A stretch of DNA of 64,000 nt from JACMLD01 sp963705285. Lineage in GTDB: Bacteria; Bacteroidota; Bacteroidia; Chitinophagales; Chitinophagaceae. Below are positions 25,662 through 34,516 of this stretch, one piece after another. Under the pieces are notes generated by a model. That model had not been told where the DNA came from and ran no database searches. It was given only the letters and a program-made list of their open reading frames with translations. Location of the stretch: NCBI GenBank assembly GCA_963705285.1, contig OY970066.1, positions 6,262,001 to 6,326,000 on the forward strand, read 5' to 3'. Position 1 is the stretch's first letter, and every line of letters begins with the position of its first letter. Position numbers and translations under genes: made by a program.

Positions 25662-26711
25662 CTACAATACAATCATTGCATCGCCATAGCTAAAGAACCT
25701 GTATTTGTCTTTGATGGCTTTTTTATAGGCTTCCATGGCCAGGTCGTAACCGGCAAAGGCGCAGGTCATGATCAGCAGGCTTGTTTTGGGCAGGTGAAAA
25801 TTGGTTACCAGCGCATCGGCAATATTGAATTCATACGGCGGGTGGATAAAGTGATTCGTCCAGCCTTCTGATGGTTTCAACAATTTTTCAGCGGTAAAAG
25901 AACTTTCCATGGCACGCATGGTAGTGGTACCAATGGAACAAATGCGGTGACCTTCTTTTTTTGCTTTGTTTACAATATTGCAGGCAACGGAATCTATATG
26001 GTAGTATTCGGCATCCATTTTATGTTTGCTCAAATCTTCCACTTCAATAGGCCGGAAGGTGCCTAGACCGGTATGCAGTGTAACTTCTGCAAAACGGATA
26101 CCTTTTATTTCGAGGCGTTTAATGAGTTCTTTGCTAAAATGCAAACCGGCAGTGGGTGCGGCCACAGCGCCTTCGTGTTTGGCGTATACGGTTTGAAAAC
26201 GTTCTTTGTCCTCTTCGTCGGGTTTGCGCTTAATGTATTTGGGCAGCGGTGTTTCGCCTAATATTTCCAGCATCTGGCGGAATTCTTCATCGGTGCCATC
26301 CCATAAAAAACGGATGGTACGGCCGCGGCTGGTGGTATTGTCTATTACTTCGGCTACCAGTTCATCGGTTTCACCAAAATACAGTTTGTTGCCAACGCGG
26401 ATTTTACGGGCGGGGTCAACAATTACATCCCACAAACGGTTAGGCTTATTGAGTTCGCGAAGCAGGAACACTTCAATTTTAGCGCCTGTCTTTTCCTTAC
26501 GGCCATACATACGCGCAGGAAAAACTTTTGTATTGTTTACTACAAAAACATCTTTATCATTAAAATATTCCTGGATGTCATGGAAGTGTTTGTTCTCCAT
26601 TAAACCGGTGTGGCGGTGTACCACCATGAGGCGGCTGTCTTCGCGTCTTTTAGCAGGGTTTTGGGCAATCAGATTAAGGGGCAGATCAAAACGGAACTGT
26701 GAAAGTTTCAT
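25662..26711 (-). CDS. queA: S-adenosylmethionine:tRNA ribosyltransferase-isomerase
   Basis: Makes epoxyqueuosine on tRNA (G34 of GUN anticodons) by moving the ribosyl part of SAM. 349 aa, typical. Visible: FRFDLPLNLIAQNPAKRREDSRLMV at the start (key residues LIAQ-P...R-SRL), FNDKDVFVVNNTKVFPARM, EVTLHTGLGTFRP, NFHLPKTSLLIMTCAFAG. No other queuosine genes are in the window. Confidence 0.95.
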   Translation of the reverse strand: MKLSQFRFDLPLNLIAQNPAKRREDSRLMVVHRHTGLMENKHFHDIQEYFNDKDVFVVNNTKVFPARMYGRKEKTGAKIEVFLLRELNKPNRLWDVIVDPARKIRVGNKLYFGETDELVAEVIDNTTSRGRTIRFLWDGTDEEFRQMLEILGETPLPKYIKRKPDEEDKERFQTVYAKHEGAVAAPTAGLHFSKELIKRLEIKGIRFAEVTLHTGLGTFRPIEVEDLSKHKMDAEYYHIDSVACNIVNKAKKEGHRICSIGTTTMRAMESSFTAEKLLKPSEGWTNHFIHPPYEFNIADALVTNFHLPKTSLLIMTCAFAGYDLAMEAYKKAIKDKYRFFSYGDAMIVL

Positions 26712-26956
26712 GTATCAAACGAGTTTAGATAAGGCCGCATGATACAAACAGGAGCTGGTGATACTATAATTATAACCAGTAGAATGTTCGGGAAACCTGC
26801 TGTTGACGCAGGCTTTTTATCATGTTACGGCATGATTTTAAAGTGTGCAAATGTACAATAAAACTGCCAGAAAACAAGAACAGCTAAGATATTTGAGTGT
26901 CAATTGCAGCACCGTCTCTGCTCCACATGAAAACCCCTATGCGCACAATATAGGTT
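26712..26956. other. Intergenic with a plus-strand hairpin
   Basis: CCTGC-TGTTGAC-GCAGG followed by CTTTTT at about 26797-26819 on the plus strand looks like a terminator, although both flanking genes are on the minus strand. Its role is unclear. No gene seen. Confidence 0.4.
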
Positions 26957-28564
26957 TCAACCGGCAAAAGCGTGTGAAATGGCGGCGGCTACCCGCTCTC
27001 CATCCATGGCGGCGCTTACAATGCCACCGGCATAACCGGCGCCTTCACCAGCAGGGTACAAATTGGTTATTTGGGGATGCTGCAGCAGTTCGGGGTGCCG
27101 CGGTACCCTTACTGGTGAAGAGGTGCGCGATTCAGTAGCCAGTACAATAGCCTCATTGGTAAGATAGCCCCGCATTTTCTGGCCAAATACTTTAAAGCCT
27201 TCCTGTAAACTTTTCAGTACAAAACCCGGCAATACCTGCCGCATATCTGCGCTATTGGTACCAGGTATGTAAGAACAGGCGGGTAGTGACGCTGATATTT
27301 TTCCGTTTACAAAATCGGCCATGCGCTGCGCCGGTGCCACCAGGTTACCACCGCCTGCCGCAAAAGCCTTTTGTTCTACCGATTGCTGCAACCACATGCC
27401 TGCCAGTGGTGGCAACACGCCATTGCGCACACCGGCTTCTTTTGTGAGACCAGGATTTTCTGTTAGAAAAGCATGGATGTCTTTCTCGGTTATTTCTGTT
27501 ACCATGCCTGAATTGGCAAAGGGGTTGTTGCGTTTGGAAGGACTCCAGCCATTTACCACCAGTTCATTGGGCCCGGTAGCTGCAGGTGCAATGATACCGC
27601 CGGGGCACATACAAAAAGAAAATACGCCGCGGTTATCTACCTGTTGTACCACGCCATAAGATGCAGGTGGCAGATATTCGCCGCGGTTACTGCAATGGTA
27701 TTGAATACTGTCTATCAGTTGCTGCGGGTGCTCTATACGCACACCCAATGCAAAAGGCTTCGCTTCTATGAGTATTTGCTGCCGGGCCAGCAATTCAAAA
27801 ATATCGCGCGCAGAATGGCCGGTGGCCAGTATTACGGCATCGCCTTCAAATGTATCGCCATCTGCTGTTTGGACAGCGGTAATGCGATTGTTCTTTACAA
27901 TGAACCCGGTGCATTTTTTCTGGAAGAGGAATTGCCCCCCACTGCTGATAATTTGCTGGCGGATGGCAGTAATAATGCCCGGCAATTTATTAGTGCCGAT
28001 ATGCGGGTGTGCCTCGTATAGAATATTTTCTGCGGCGCCAAATTGGTGCAGCAGTTGAAGAATGCGGTTGATGTCGCCACGTTTGTGGCTGCGCGTATAT
28101 AATTTACCATCGCTGTACGTGCCGGCACCACCTTCGCCAAAACAGTAATTGCTTTCGGGGTTAACAATGCCTTCTTTGTTGAGTGCAGCCAGATCTCGCC
28201 GGCGGTCTTTTACATTTTTGCCACGCTCTAATATAATGGGCTGAATACCCTGTTCAATCAATTTCAGTGCTGCAAACAAACCGCAGGGGCCCGCACCAAC
28301 AATGATTACTTTTTTTGCTGTTGCAGGTAATGCGTTAAATACGAGGGGAATAAATGTAACGGGTACAAAAGGCTCGCTGATAAAAGCAGTTACGGTGAGG
28401 TTCACCCAGGCTTGTTTTGCCCTGGCGTCTATTGATTTTTTCTGGATGCGGAAGCCGGTTACATCAGCTGCAGCAACACCCATGGTGCGCGCAATGTATT
28501 GGGTAACGGTGTGTTCACTGGCTGCTTCAGAAGGAAGCAGCTTGCAGGTAAGTTGCTTTTGCAT
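26957..28564 (-). CDS. FAD-dependent oxidoreductase (COG2509 type)
   Basis: 535 aa, cytosolic. An N-terminal alpha/beta region (TGFRIQKKSIDARAKQAWV) is followed by a FAD-binding Rossmann motif (VIIVGAGPCGLFAALKLIEQG) and family-specific blocks NYCFGEGGAGTYSDGKLYTR, LATGHSARDIFELL, FSFCMCPGGIIAPAAT, TESRTSSPVRVPR, YPAGEGAGYAGGIVSAAMDG. This set fits the uncharacterised FAD dehydrogenases widespread in bacteria. Partner and substrate are unknown. Confidence 0.9.
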   Translation of the reverse strand: MQKQLTCKLLPSEAASEHTVTQYIARTMGVAAADVTGFRIQKKSIDARAKQAWVNLTVTAFISEPFVPVTFIPLVFNALPATAKKVIIVGAGPCGLFAALKLIEQGIQPIILERGKNVKDRRRDLAALNKEGIVNPESNYCFGEGGAGTYSDGKLYTRSHKRGDINRILQLLHQFGAAENILYEAHPHIGTNKLPGIITAIRQQIISSGGQFLFQKKCTGFIVKNNRITAVQTADGDTFEGDAVILATGHSARDIFELLARQQILIEAKPFALGVRIEHPQQLIDSIQYHCSNRGEYLPPASYGVVQQVDNRGVFSFCMCPGGIIAPAATGPNELVVNGWSPSKRNNPFANSGMVTEITEKDIHAFLTENPGLTKEAGVRNGVLPPLAGMWLQQSVEQKAFAAGGGNLVAPAQRMADFVNGKISASLPACSYIPGTNSADMRQVLPGFVLKSLQEGFKVFGQKMRGYLTNEAIVLATESRTSSPVRVPRHPELLQHPQITNLYPAGEGAGYAGGIVSAAMDGERVAAAISHAFAG

Positions 28565-29209
28565 ATGTGTCTGGTAGTTTACCGGAAAACAATGCGCAAA
28601 ACTAACTCAATAAGGGCAAATTACATTGCATGTATCATAAACTTAAGCGGTTAAAAAACCGGAAAAATTATTATCAAAATTTGGACAGGGCAGATATAAA
28701 ATAATTGTATCTTCAGCAACAACCTGTTATTAGAGAAATGATGCATAATAATGATGGCGGCACAACAGGTTTTATCTTACAGCTGCACCACTCCCGAAGA
28801 GATTGCAAATAGGAAATTTAATTCACAAAAAAGAATAATCGCAATATTTTTTTTATTGAATCAGGAATAAATTTTTTGCTGATGTTGTTGCTATGTTGCT
28901 GTTACAACAATGGCGTATAAAAATTAATTACACATTGAGTAAAACATATGCCAGCAAAGGGTTCCGGGGTTAACACGCAATGTGATTTCTGACACTTGTT
29001 TTTTAAACTGTTTGAGAAAAAAATTACCATCTAATTTTTTGCAGGTTGACTTGACAAAATGAAGTGAATAAAAAATTTTTTTTTCAATAAAAAATTTTGA
29101 TATTCGTTCCCCTGCGTTACTTTTTTGAACCAGTTACCCAGTCTGAAAGTCCTATGAAAAAAATCCTGAAAAAACATACTATAACTCATTATAAATTGCT
29201 AACCCAATA
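28565..29209. other. 645-bp A/T-rich region upstream of dnaA
   Basis: Long A/T-rich gap containing T-tracts and GGTTGACTTGACAAAATG-like stretches. I looked for DnaA boxes (TTATNCACA) on both strands and found no cluster, so origin activity is not supported by sequence alone. A TACTTTTTTG near 29117-29126 with TTTTG about 18 bp upstream may be the dnaA promoter (weak match to TTTG-N19-TAnnTTTG). No gene seen. Confidence 0.45.
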
Positions 29210-30646
29210 ATGGCGTCCAAAACGTTCGATAAAGTCTGGAGTAGTTGTCTTGAAATAATAAAGGATATAGTTGAGTGGCAGCATTTCAATACCTGGTTTC
29301 AGCCTATTAAACCTGTAGAGTTAAAAGAAACTGTATTAACCATACAAGTACCCAGTCAATTCTTTTATGAATATCTTGAAGAACATTACGTAAATTTATT
29401 GGCAAAGACTTTGCGAAGAGTATTGGGAAAAGATGCCCGTTTAGAATATCGGATTATGGTAGACAGCGGCAATCACAACAACAAGCCGCTTACCATGGAT
29501 GTACCAGCACAGGGCTATAAAAGTTTTTCAAACAATGAAATGGATTTTCCGCTAATCATAAATACACCCGTTAAGAACCCGTTTGTAATACCGGGGCTTA
29601 AAAAAATGCAGATCGATCCGCAGTTAAACGGTTCGTATACATTTGATGCATTTGTGGAAGGCGATAGCAACCGCGTGGCACGCCGTGCGGGTAAAACTGT
29701 GGCAGAAAAGCCCGGCGCTAATTCATTTAACCCGCTGGTTATTTACGGCGGTGTTGGTTTGGGCAAAACACACCTGGCACAAGCCATTGGCAACGAAGTA
29801 AAACGCCTGCATAATAATAAGGTGGTATTGTATGTAAGTTCTGAAAAATTCATTAACCAGTTTATTGATCACAGCCGCAACAATGCTGTAAATGATTTTA
29901 TACATTTTTACCAGCTGATAGATGTATTGATTATAGATGATGTGCAGTTCTTTAATCGTGCCGAAAGATCACAGGATGCTTTTTTTGCCATATTCAATCA
30001 TTTGCACCAGAGTGGCAAACAACTGGTACTAACATCAGACAAGCCGCCCAAAGACCTGGATGGTGTGCAGGAGCGTTTGCTGAGCCGTTTCCGCTGGGGA
30101 CTGAGCGCAGATTTGCAGGTGCCTGATTATGAAACAAGAATAGAGATACTGGAGCGGAAAATGAAAAACGATGGCCTTGATATGCCGCGTGAAGTAGTTA
30201 AGTACCTAGCTTATAATATAAACAGCAATGTGCGCGAACTGGAAGGTGCATTAATATCCCTTTTGGCACAGTCTTCGCTAAACAGAAGAGAAATAGACCT
30301 TGATTTGGCGAAAAAAGTGCTCAGAAATTTTGTAAAAACATCCTCCAAAGAAATCACGATAGACACCATCCAGAAAATGGTATGTGATTACTTTGATGTG
30401 CCTTATGATAAATTGCTGCAAAAGACCCGTAAAAGGGAGATTGTCCAGGCCCGTCAGATTACCATGTATTTGGCCAAGGCATTCACAAAAAATTCTTTAA
30501 AAACGATTGGTGAGCATTTTGGCGGACGTGATCATACCACGGTTATCCATTCTTGCCAAACGGTAAAAGATTTGATGGATACCGACAATGTGTTCAGGGA
30601 AAATGTGATGGAATTGCAGCAGAAAGTGCAGTTAGCGGCCATGTAA
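29210..30646 (+). CDS. dnaA: Chromosomal replication initiator DnaA
   Basis: 478 aa. Domain I about 1-80 (FDKVWSSCLEIIKDIVEWQH), a linker, the AAA+ domain about 150-340 with Walker A GGVGLGKTHLAQAIGN (near 180), Walker B VLIIDDVQFF and the SRFRWGLSADLQ box VII region. The domain IV DNA-binding signature GGRDHTTVIHSC lies near the end. Binds DnaA boxes at the origin and opens DNA. It is followed by a strong terminator. Confidence 0.97.
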   Translation: MASKTFDKVWSSCLEIIKDIVEWQHFNTWFQPIKPVELKETVLTIQVPSQFFYEYLEEHYVNLLAKTLRRVLGKDARLEYRIMVDSGNHNNKPLTMDVPAQGYKSFSNNEMDFPLIINTPVKNPFVIPGLKKMQIDPQLNGSYTFDAFVEGDSNRVARRAGKTVAEKPGANSFNPLVIYGGVGLGKTHLAQAIGNEVKRLHNNKVVLYVSSEKFINQFIDHSRNNAVNDFIHFYQLIDVLIIDDVQFFNRAERSQDAFFAIFNHLHQSGKQLVLTSDKPPKDLDGVQERLLSRFRWGLSADLQVPDYETRIEILERKMKNDGLDMPREVVKYLAYNINSNVRELEGALISLLAQSSLNRREIDLDLAKKVLRNFVKTSSKEITIDTIQKMVCDYFDVPYDKLLQKTRKREIVQARQITMYLAKAFTKNSLKTIGEHFGGRDHTTVIHSCQTVKDLMDTDNVFRENVMELQQKVQLAAM

Positions 30647-30680
30647 AAGATGTAAAAGCAGCCATAAAAAATAATTATCA

Positions 30681-30713
30681 AAGAAATCCCGGTAAAAGCC
30701 GGGATTTCTTTTT
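30681..30713 (+). terminator. Terminator after dnaA
   Basis: AAGAAATCCCGG-TAAAAG-CCGGGATTTCTT, a 12-bp perfect stem followed by TTTGG, 34 bp past the stop codon. Confidence 0.85.
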
Positions 30714-30741
30714 GGTTTTGCTGATTGAATGCCTATTTTTG
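30711..30741 (+). promoter_or_regulatory. Bacteroidota-type promoter for tRNA-Ser
   Basis: TTTG at 30711-30714, 19 bp, then TATTTTTG at 30734-30741: a full match to the TTTG-N19-TAnnTTTG consensus of the Bacteroidota primary sigma factor. It lies about 100 bp before tRNA-Ser. A second TATCTTTG (30942-30949) lies between tRNA-Ser and tRNA-Pro. Confidence 0.5.
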
Positions 30742-30842
30742 CCGCCCGCAAACACAGGAATCAGGGTGTTTTTTGCGGTCAGTATTAGTGGCATAGCACA
30801 CGTTAGCTTGGAAATATATAGTTCTTGATTTTTTTCTCATCT

Positions 30843-30931
30843 GGTGAGGTGGATGAGTGGCTGAAATCAGTAGTTTGCTAAACTGCCGTACGGGTAACTC
30901 TGTACCGCGGGTTCGAATCCCGCCCTCACCG
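30843..30931 (+). tRNA. tRNA-Ser(GCT)
   Basis: 89 nt with the long variable arm of class II tRNAs. Acceptor GGTGAGG/CCTCACC, anticodon stem GTAGT/ACTGC around TTGCTAA (anticodon GCT), variable arm CGTACGGGTAACTCTGTACCG, T-arm GCGGGTTCGAATCCCGC. Confidence 0.95.
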
Positions 30932-30969
30932 CAAAGCTGCGTATCTTTGTAGCAGCAAAAGAGATTGTT

Positions 30970-31017
30970 CGGGAAGTAGCGTCCCGCCCAAAAGCGGGAG
31001 AAGCGCAACCTGGTTTG
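30970..31017 (+). pseudogene. Partial tRNA-Pro 5' half with a palindrome in the D-arm
   Basis: CGGGAAGTAGCG (30970-30981) equals the 5' end of the intact tRNA-Pro just downstream. An 18-bp palindrome, TCCCGCCCAAAAGCGGGA, then takes the place of part of the D-arm, after which the match resumes (GCGCAACCTGGTTTG) and stops at the anticodon loop. It cannot form a tRNA. Confidence 0.7.
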
Positions 31018-31035
31018 ATTTGAAAAAATTTCGTT

Positions 31036-31109
31036 CGGGAAGTAGCGCAGGCCGGTAGCGCACCTGGTTTGGGACCAGGGGGTCGCAGGTTCGAATCCTG
31101 TCTTCCCGA
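31036..31109 (+). tRNA. tRNA-Pro(TGG)
   Basis: 74 nt: acceptor CGGGAAG/CTTCCCG, anticodon stem CCTGG/CCAGG around TTTGGGA (anticodon TGG), T-arm GCAGGTTCGAATCCTGT. Its 3' end is the insertion target of the 31-kb island; a 28-bp copy of it lies at the far end. Confidence 0.95.
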
Positions 31110-31110
31110 C
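31083..31110 (+). repeat. Island attachment site, left (att core in tRNA-Pro 3' end)
   Basis: These 28 bases (T-arm, acceptor 3' strand and one base beyond) are repeated exactly at 62073-62100. A tyrosine recombinase gene starts 295 bp further in, the standard layout of tRNA-targeting integrative elements. Confidence 0.85.
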
Positions 31111-31137
31111 TAAAAGGGTGTCAGCCCAATCTGATAG

Positions 31138-31178
31138 AGCCCGTAAAACGTTGATTTTACGAGCTTTTTTATTTTTTC
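31138..31178 (+). terminator. Terminator inside the island's left end, serving tRNA-Pro
   Basis: GCCCGTAAAA-CGTTGA-TTTTACGAGC (one mismatch) followed by six T, A and six T. It replaces the terminator that the insertion separated from the tRNA gene. Confidence 0.75.
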
Positions 31179-31404
31179 TCCATCAAATTATTGCAAAAAA
31201 AGTCAAAACTCGCGCGACCAATTAGGTGGCCAAGCGTCGTTTTAAGCGCGACCATACCTTTGGTTCGGGGAGTTGATCTATTGCTTTTCTTACCAATCGA
31301 TTATGTTTTTCGATTGAGAAGATTTGGCCTGTTTCAATTCATTTTTCGTGGTTGTAGAGAAAGAAGCAAGTGAACTGGATTTATCACTCAAAAATGATTT
31401 GATC

Positions 31405-32640
31405 ATGAAAACAAAAAACACGTTTGGCGTACACTTCACCATACGCCTCAACAGAATGAAGGATGGCAAATGCCCAGTTTATCTACGTATTGTAGTAAAT
31501 GGTACCCGCTCAGAACTTTCTTTAAAATCTATGGTTGCTCCGGAGGATTGGAATCTTAGCAAAGGAATGGCAAAAGGTAAAACGGAAGCCCTGAAGTTAT
31601 TAAACAATTACTTCGAAGATGTTCGTGGACGCGTCTACACGCATTACAGGGAATTGAAAGTTGAATCTGATTTCGTTACTGCTGAGGCCGTAAAAAACGC
31701 TTACCTGGGAATTAAGACGGAGGCAAACAATTACAGTCTGCTGTGGCTAGCAAAAGAGCACAACAAGATCATGGCGAATGTGCTCAAGCCGGGAAGTCTC
31801 AAAAATTATTTCACGACCCTCGCCTACCTTAAGAAATACCTTGAGAAAACTTATACAACCAAAGACATCCTGCTTCGCCAACTGAAATATGAATTTATTA
31901 CCGGCTTTGAGCACTATATCCGCACAACACCACTTAAATCGAACGACCCATGCCGTAACAATGGAACCATGAAGCACCTGGAAAGGCTACGTAAAATGGT
32001 GACATGGGCGGCGAAGAACGAGTGGATCGACCGTGATCCCTTCGCAAGTTTTAAATTAAGTTTTAAGCGCACGGAAAGAGAACACCTGACTGCTGCGGAG
32101 TTGAATGCTGTTATTGCGACCGAACTGCCCTCCGCATCGCTAGAAAAAGTAAGAGACCTGTTTTTATTCAGCTGCTATACGGGCCTTGCCTTTACAGACC
32201 TCATGGAATTAAAACCGCATCACATCGTGGAAGGTGCTAATAACAGTAAACGGATCACAACAAAGAGAGCCAAGACAGATATCAGGGTGAACGTACCCCT
32301 TTTGCAACCGGCCGCTGATATAATGGAAAAATATCGTGATGATGAATCTGCTATCGTAAACGGTGCCGTTTTTCCCCGCATCAGCAACCAGGATATGAAC
32401 CGCAATCTGAAAATCATTGCCGGTCTTTCAAAAGTGGGCAAGCTGCTGACCTTTCATATGGCGCGGCACACATTTGCCACTACCGTTACTTTGATGAATG
32501 GGGTGCCGATTGAATCAATCAGTAAAATGTTGGGGCATACCAAGATTACGACCACGATGATTTATGCGAGGGTGAATCAAAGTAAGGTTGAGATGGATAT
32601 GCAATCATTGCAGGAAAAAATGAATGAAAAGAGTCGCTGA
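31405..32640 (+). CDS. Tyrosine-type site-specific integrase of the island
   Basis: 411 aa from the ATG at 31405; the longer frame from 31324 is not needed. An arm-binding N-terminal part (FGVHFTIRLNRMKDGKCPVY) and a SAM-like core-binding domain (about 110-200) precede the catalytic domain. In the latter, the Arg I position reads SCYTGLAFTDLMEL with Ala in place of Arg, as in CTnDOT-type integrases that also lack it; then HMARHTFATTV (H-x-x-R), LGHTKITTTMIYARV with the nucleophile Tyr. It should act on the tRNA-Pro att core. Directly downstream is a 14-bp-arm hairpin. Confidence 0.93.
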   Translation: MKTKNTFGVHFTIRLNRMKDGKCPVYLRIVVNGTRSELSLKSMVAPEDWNLSKGMAKGKTEALKLLNNYFEDVRGRVYTHYRELKVESDFVTAEAVKNAYLGIKTEANNYSLLWLAKEHNKIMANVLKPGSLKNYFTTLAYLKKYLEKTYTTKDILLRQLKYEFITGFEHYIRTTPLKSNDPCRNNGTMKHLERLRKMVTWAAKNEWIDRDPFASFKLSFKRTEREHLTAAELNAVIATELPSASLEKVRDLFLFSCYTGLAFTDLMELKPHHIVEGANNSKRITTKRAKTDIRVNVPLLQPAADIMEKYRDDESAIVNGAVFPRISNQDMNRNLKIIAGLSKVGKLLTFHMARHTFATTVTLMNGVPIESISKMLGHTKITTTMIYARVNQSKVEMDMQSLQEKMNEKSR

Positions 32641-32654
32641 ATAAACTAAACAAC

Positions 32655-32690
32655 TGCGGTGTCTAACCGAGTGTCCGGTTAGACACCGCA
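32655..32690. terminator. Strong hairpin after the integrase gene
   Basis: TGCGGTGTCTAACC faces its exact complement across GAGTGTCC (14-bp arms). There is no T tract, so it may be a weak terminator, an mRNA-stabilising hairpin or a recombinase-related site. It starts 15 bp past the integrase stop. Confidence 0.55.
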
Positions 32691-32817
32691 TTGATCAACC
32701 ATTTGTATTACGGAAATCGGTCCTAGGGAAATCCACAACAGTTATATTTACAATATTGCAATCTTGCAGTTCTCTCATAAATAACTATTTCTTAAGGCAC
32801 GGTTCAATGAGGTGATT

Positions 32818-33681
32818 ATGAAAAAGATTCCGATAAGGCAAATTGTCTCTGTTCACCATGAACATTCATCCAGCGATTATTTTAAGATACGCAAGGTGGA
32901 GGACATGCTTGATCGTGAAGACTTGTTTCACGAATTGCACCGGCATGACTTCTTTTTTATTATAGCCTTACAAAAAGGAGAAGGAATCCACGAAATAGAT
33001 TTTAAAGCTTATAATGTTTTCGACTATTCTATTTTTTTTATGCGGCCGGGCCAGGTACATCAACTACAACTTAACTCGAATTCCACAGGGTTTATAGTTG
33101 AATTTAGCAGGGAATTTTATCGCCCTGAAAATAAGTTGTCAATTCAGCGATTGAGAAAAGCAAGTAATAAAGATTATTGTAAACTTGAAACAGACCGGTT
33201 TGAAAAATTACATACAATACTAACTTCCATTTTCCGGGAATACACAGGAAAGGAGGAAGGATATTTAGATGCAATCATAGCAAATCTTGAAATTTTCTTC
33301 ATTGAATTTATAAGACAAAGCCCGAATCCCAAAGGATCGGTAGTATCAGCTAACCCTTACACACAAGACCGTTTTGAAGAATTCCTTGGATTGCTGGATA
33401 GTAATATTGCTTCCCTTAAACAGGTAAGTCAATACACTGATTTGATGAATCTTTCCCCTTACCAGCTAAATGAAATTACTAAAGCCAGCGTTGGCAAAAC
33501 TGCTTCTGAATTGATCAATGAACATATTGTGCTGGAAGCAAAGCGATATCTGCTGGCTACAGCCAACCAGATAAAAGAAATAGCAGGTCAGCTGGGTTAT
33601 GAAGACGTTTCCTATTTTATCAGATTCTTTAAAAAGCAATCCGGTTTTTCTCCTGAATCATTCCGTCATAACCTCAGATAA
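32818..33681 (+). CDS. AraC-family transcriptional regulator
   Basis: 287 aa from the ATG at 32818 (a GTG lies two codons upstream). The N-terminal cupin-like sensor (LHRHDFFFIIALQKGEG, FFMRPGQVHQLQLNS) is followed by a C-terminal double helix-turn-helix (LMNLSPYQLNEITKASVGKT, IKEIAGQLGYEDVSYFIRFF, KKQSGFSPESFR). It faces the same way as the adjacent SDR gene 84 bp downstream and probably controls it. Confidence 0.9.
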   Translation: MKKIPIRQIVSVHHEHSSSDYFKIRKVEDMLDREDLFHELHRHDFFFIIALQKGEGIHEIDFKAYNVFDYSIFFMRPGQVHQLQLNSNSTGFIVEFSREFYRPENKLSIQRLRKASNKDYCKLETDRFEKLHTILTSIFREYTGKEEGYLDAIIANLEIFFIEFIRQSPNPKGSVVSANPYTQDRFEEFLGLLDSNIASLKQVSQYTDLMNLSPYQLNEITKASVGKTASELINEHIVLEAKRYLLATANQIKEIAGQLGYEDVSYFIRFFKKQSGFSPESFRHNLR

Positions 33682-33729
33682 GTCCTGAACAACTACAGCA
33701 TCGTGCTATATAACATACGCCAATGAAGG

Positions 33730-33766
33730 TAGTTTTGTGTAAATAACTAATTAAATTTTACACAAA
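33730..33766 (+). promoter_or_regulatory. -7 box and operator-like inverted repeat before the SDR gene
   Basis: TAGTTTTG (33730-33737) fits the TAnnTTTG -7 box. Overlapping it, TTTGTGTAAA (33734-33743) and its exact complement TTTACACAAA (33757-33766) form an inverted repeat with a 13-bp gap that reaches the start codon. AraC regulators more often bind direct repeats, so the binder is uncertain. Confidence 0.5.
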
Positions 33767-34359
33767 TGAAAATCATTATCGTGGGTGCCACTGGTACTAT
33801 GGGAAAGCAGCTTGTAAGCGCATTTGAAAAAGAGCATGAAATTATTAAAGCTGCTTCAAAAGCCGCAGACGTGCTGGTTGATATAACTTCAACCGACTCC
33901 ATTGAAAATATGTTCAAGCGGGTAGGTGCATTTGATGCCCTGATCAGCACAGCAGGTCCAACTTATGTAGGCCCCTGGAAAAAAATGACAGACAAGGAAT
34001 TTAGAAAAGGTGTTGATGGAAAAATGATGGGCCAGATAAACCTTGTACTTATCGGGCAACATTATATAAATCACAAAGGCTCCTTTTCATTAATTACGGG
34101 CGCATTAACTCATGATCCTCAAAAAGGTTTTGCTAATGCTTCTGTAGCAAATGGCGCCGTTGAAGCATTTGTTAGGGCAGCAGCTATTGAACTGGAAAAC
34201 GAAATCCGTATTAATGCAATTAGCCCTACTGTTATTGAAAATTCTCCGCAGTATTTTCCATTTTTCCCGGGTGATATTCCCGTTACCATGCAACAATTGG
34301 AATTTGCCTTCCGCAAATCTTTATTCGGTGCCAATACAGGCAAGGTAATAACACCGTAA
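33766..34359 (+). CDS. Atypical short-chain dehydrogenase/reductase
   Basis: 197 aa. Rossmann fold with KIIIVGATGTMGKQLVSAF, then LISTAGPTYVGPWKKM and GSFSLITGALTHDP. The usual catalytic YxxxK is not seen; the matching segment reads FANASVANGAVEAFVRAAAI. A subgroup of SDRs shares this SxxNGAxEAF form, so it may work differently or bind without turnover. The product likely sits in the cytosol. Regulated by the preceding AraC gene, by inference. Confidence 0.82.
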   Translation: MKIIIVGATGTMGKQLVSAFEKEHEIIKAASKAADVLVDITSTDSIENMFKRVGAFDALISTAGPTYVGPWKKMTDKEFRKGVDGKMMGQINLVLIGQHYINHKGSFSLITGALTHDPQKGFANASVANGAVEAFVRAAAIELENEIRINAISPTVIENSPQYFPFFPGDIPVTMQQLEFAFRKSLFGANTGKVITP

Positions 34360-34516
34360 AAATAAAACAAATTAAATACTGAGGTTATTGCTTGCAATAT
34401 GATAGCCTGCGTTTTCAAAAGTTTCTATGGTCATTTATACCTTAATCAATCTTATATCTTTTTAAAACGATCTGTTTTTAGCGCAACCTATCTCTTATTA
34501 AAAATGATGTTTTCCG

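Noticed and set aside
28565..29209. Chromosomal origin upstream of dnaA
   Set aside because: No cluster of DnaA boxes could be found by eye; left as a question instead of a feature.
31324..31404. N-terminal extension of the integrase
   Set aside because: The 27 extra residues are not typical for the family and the ATG at 31405 matches the usual start.
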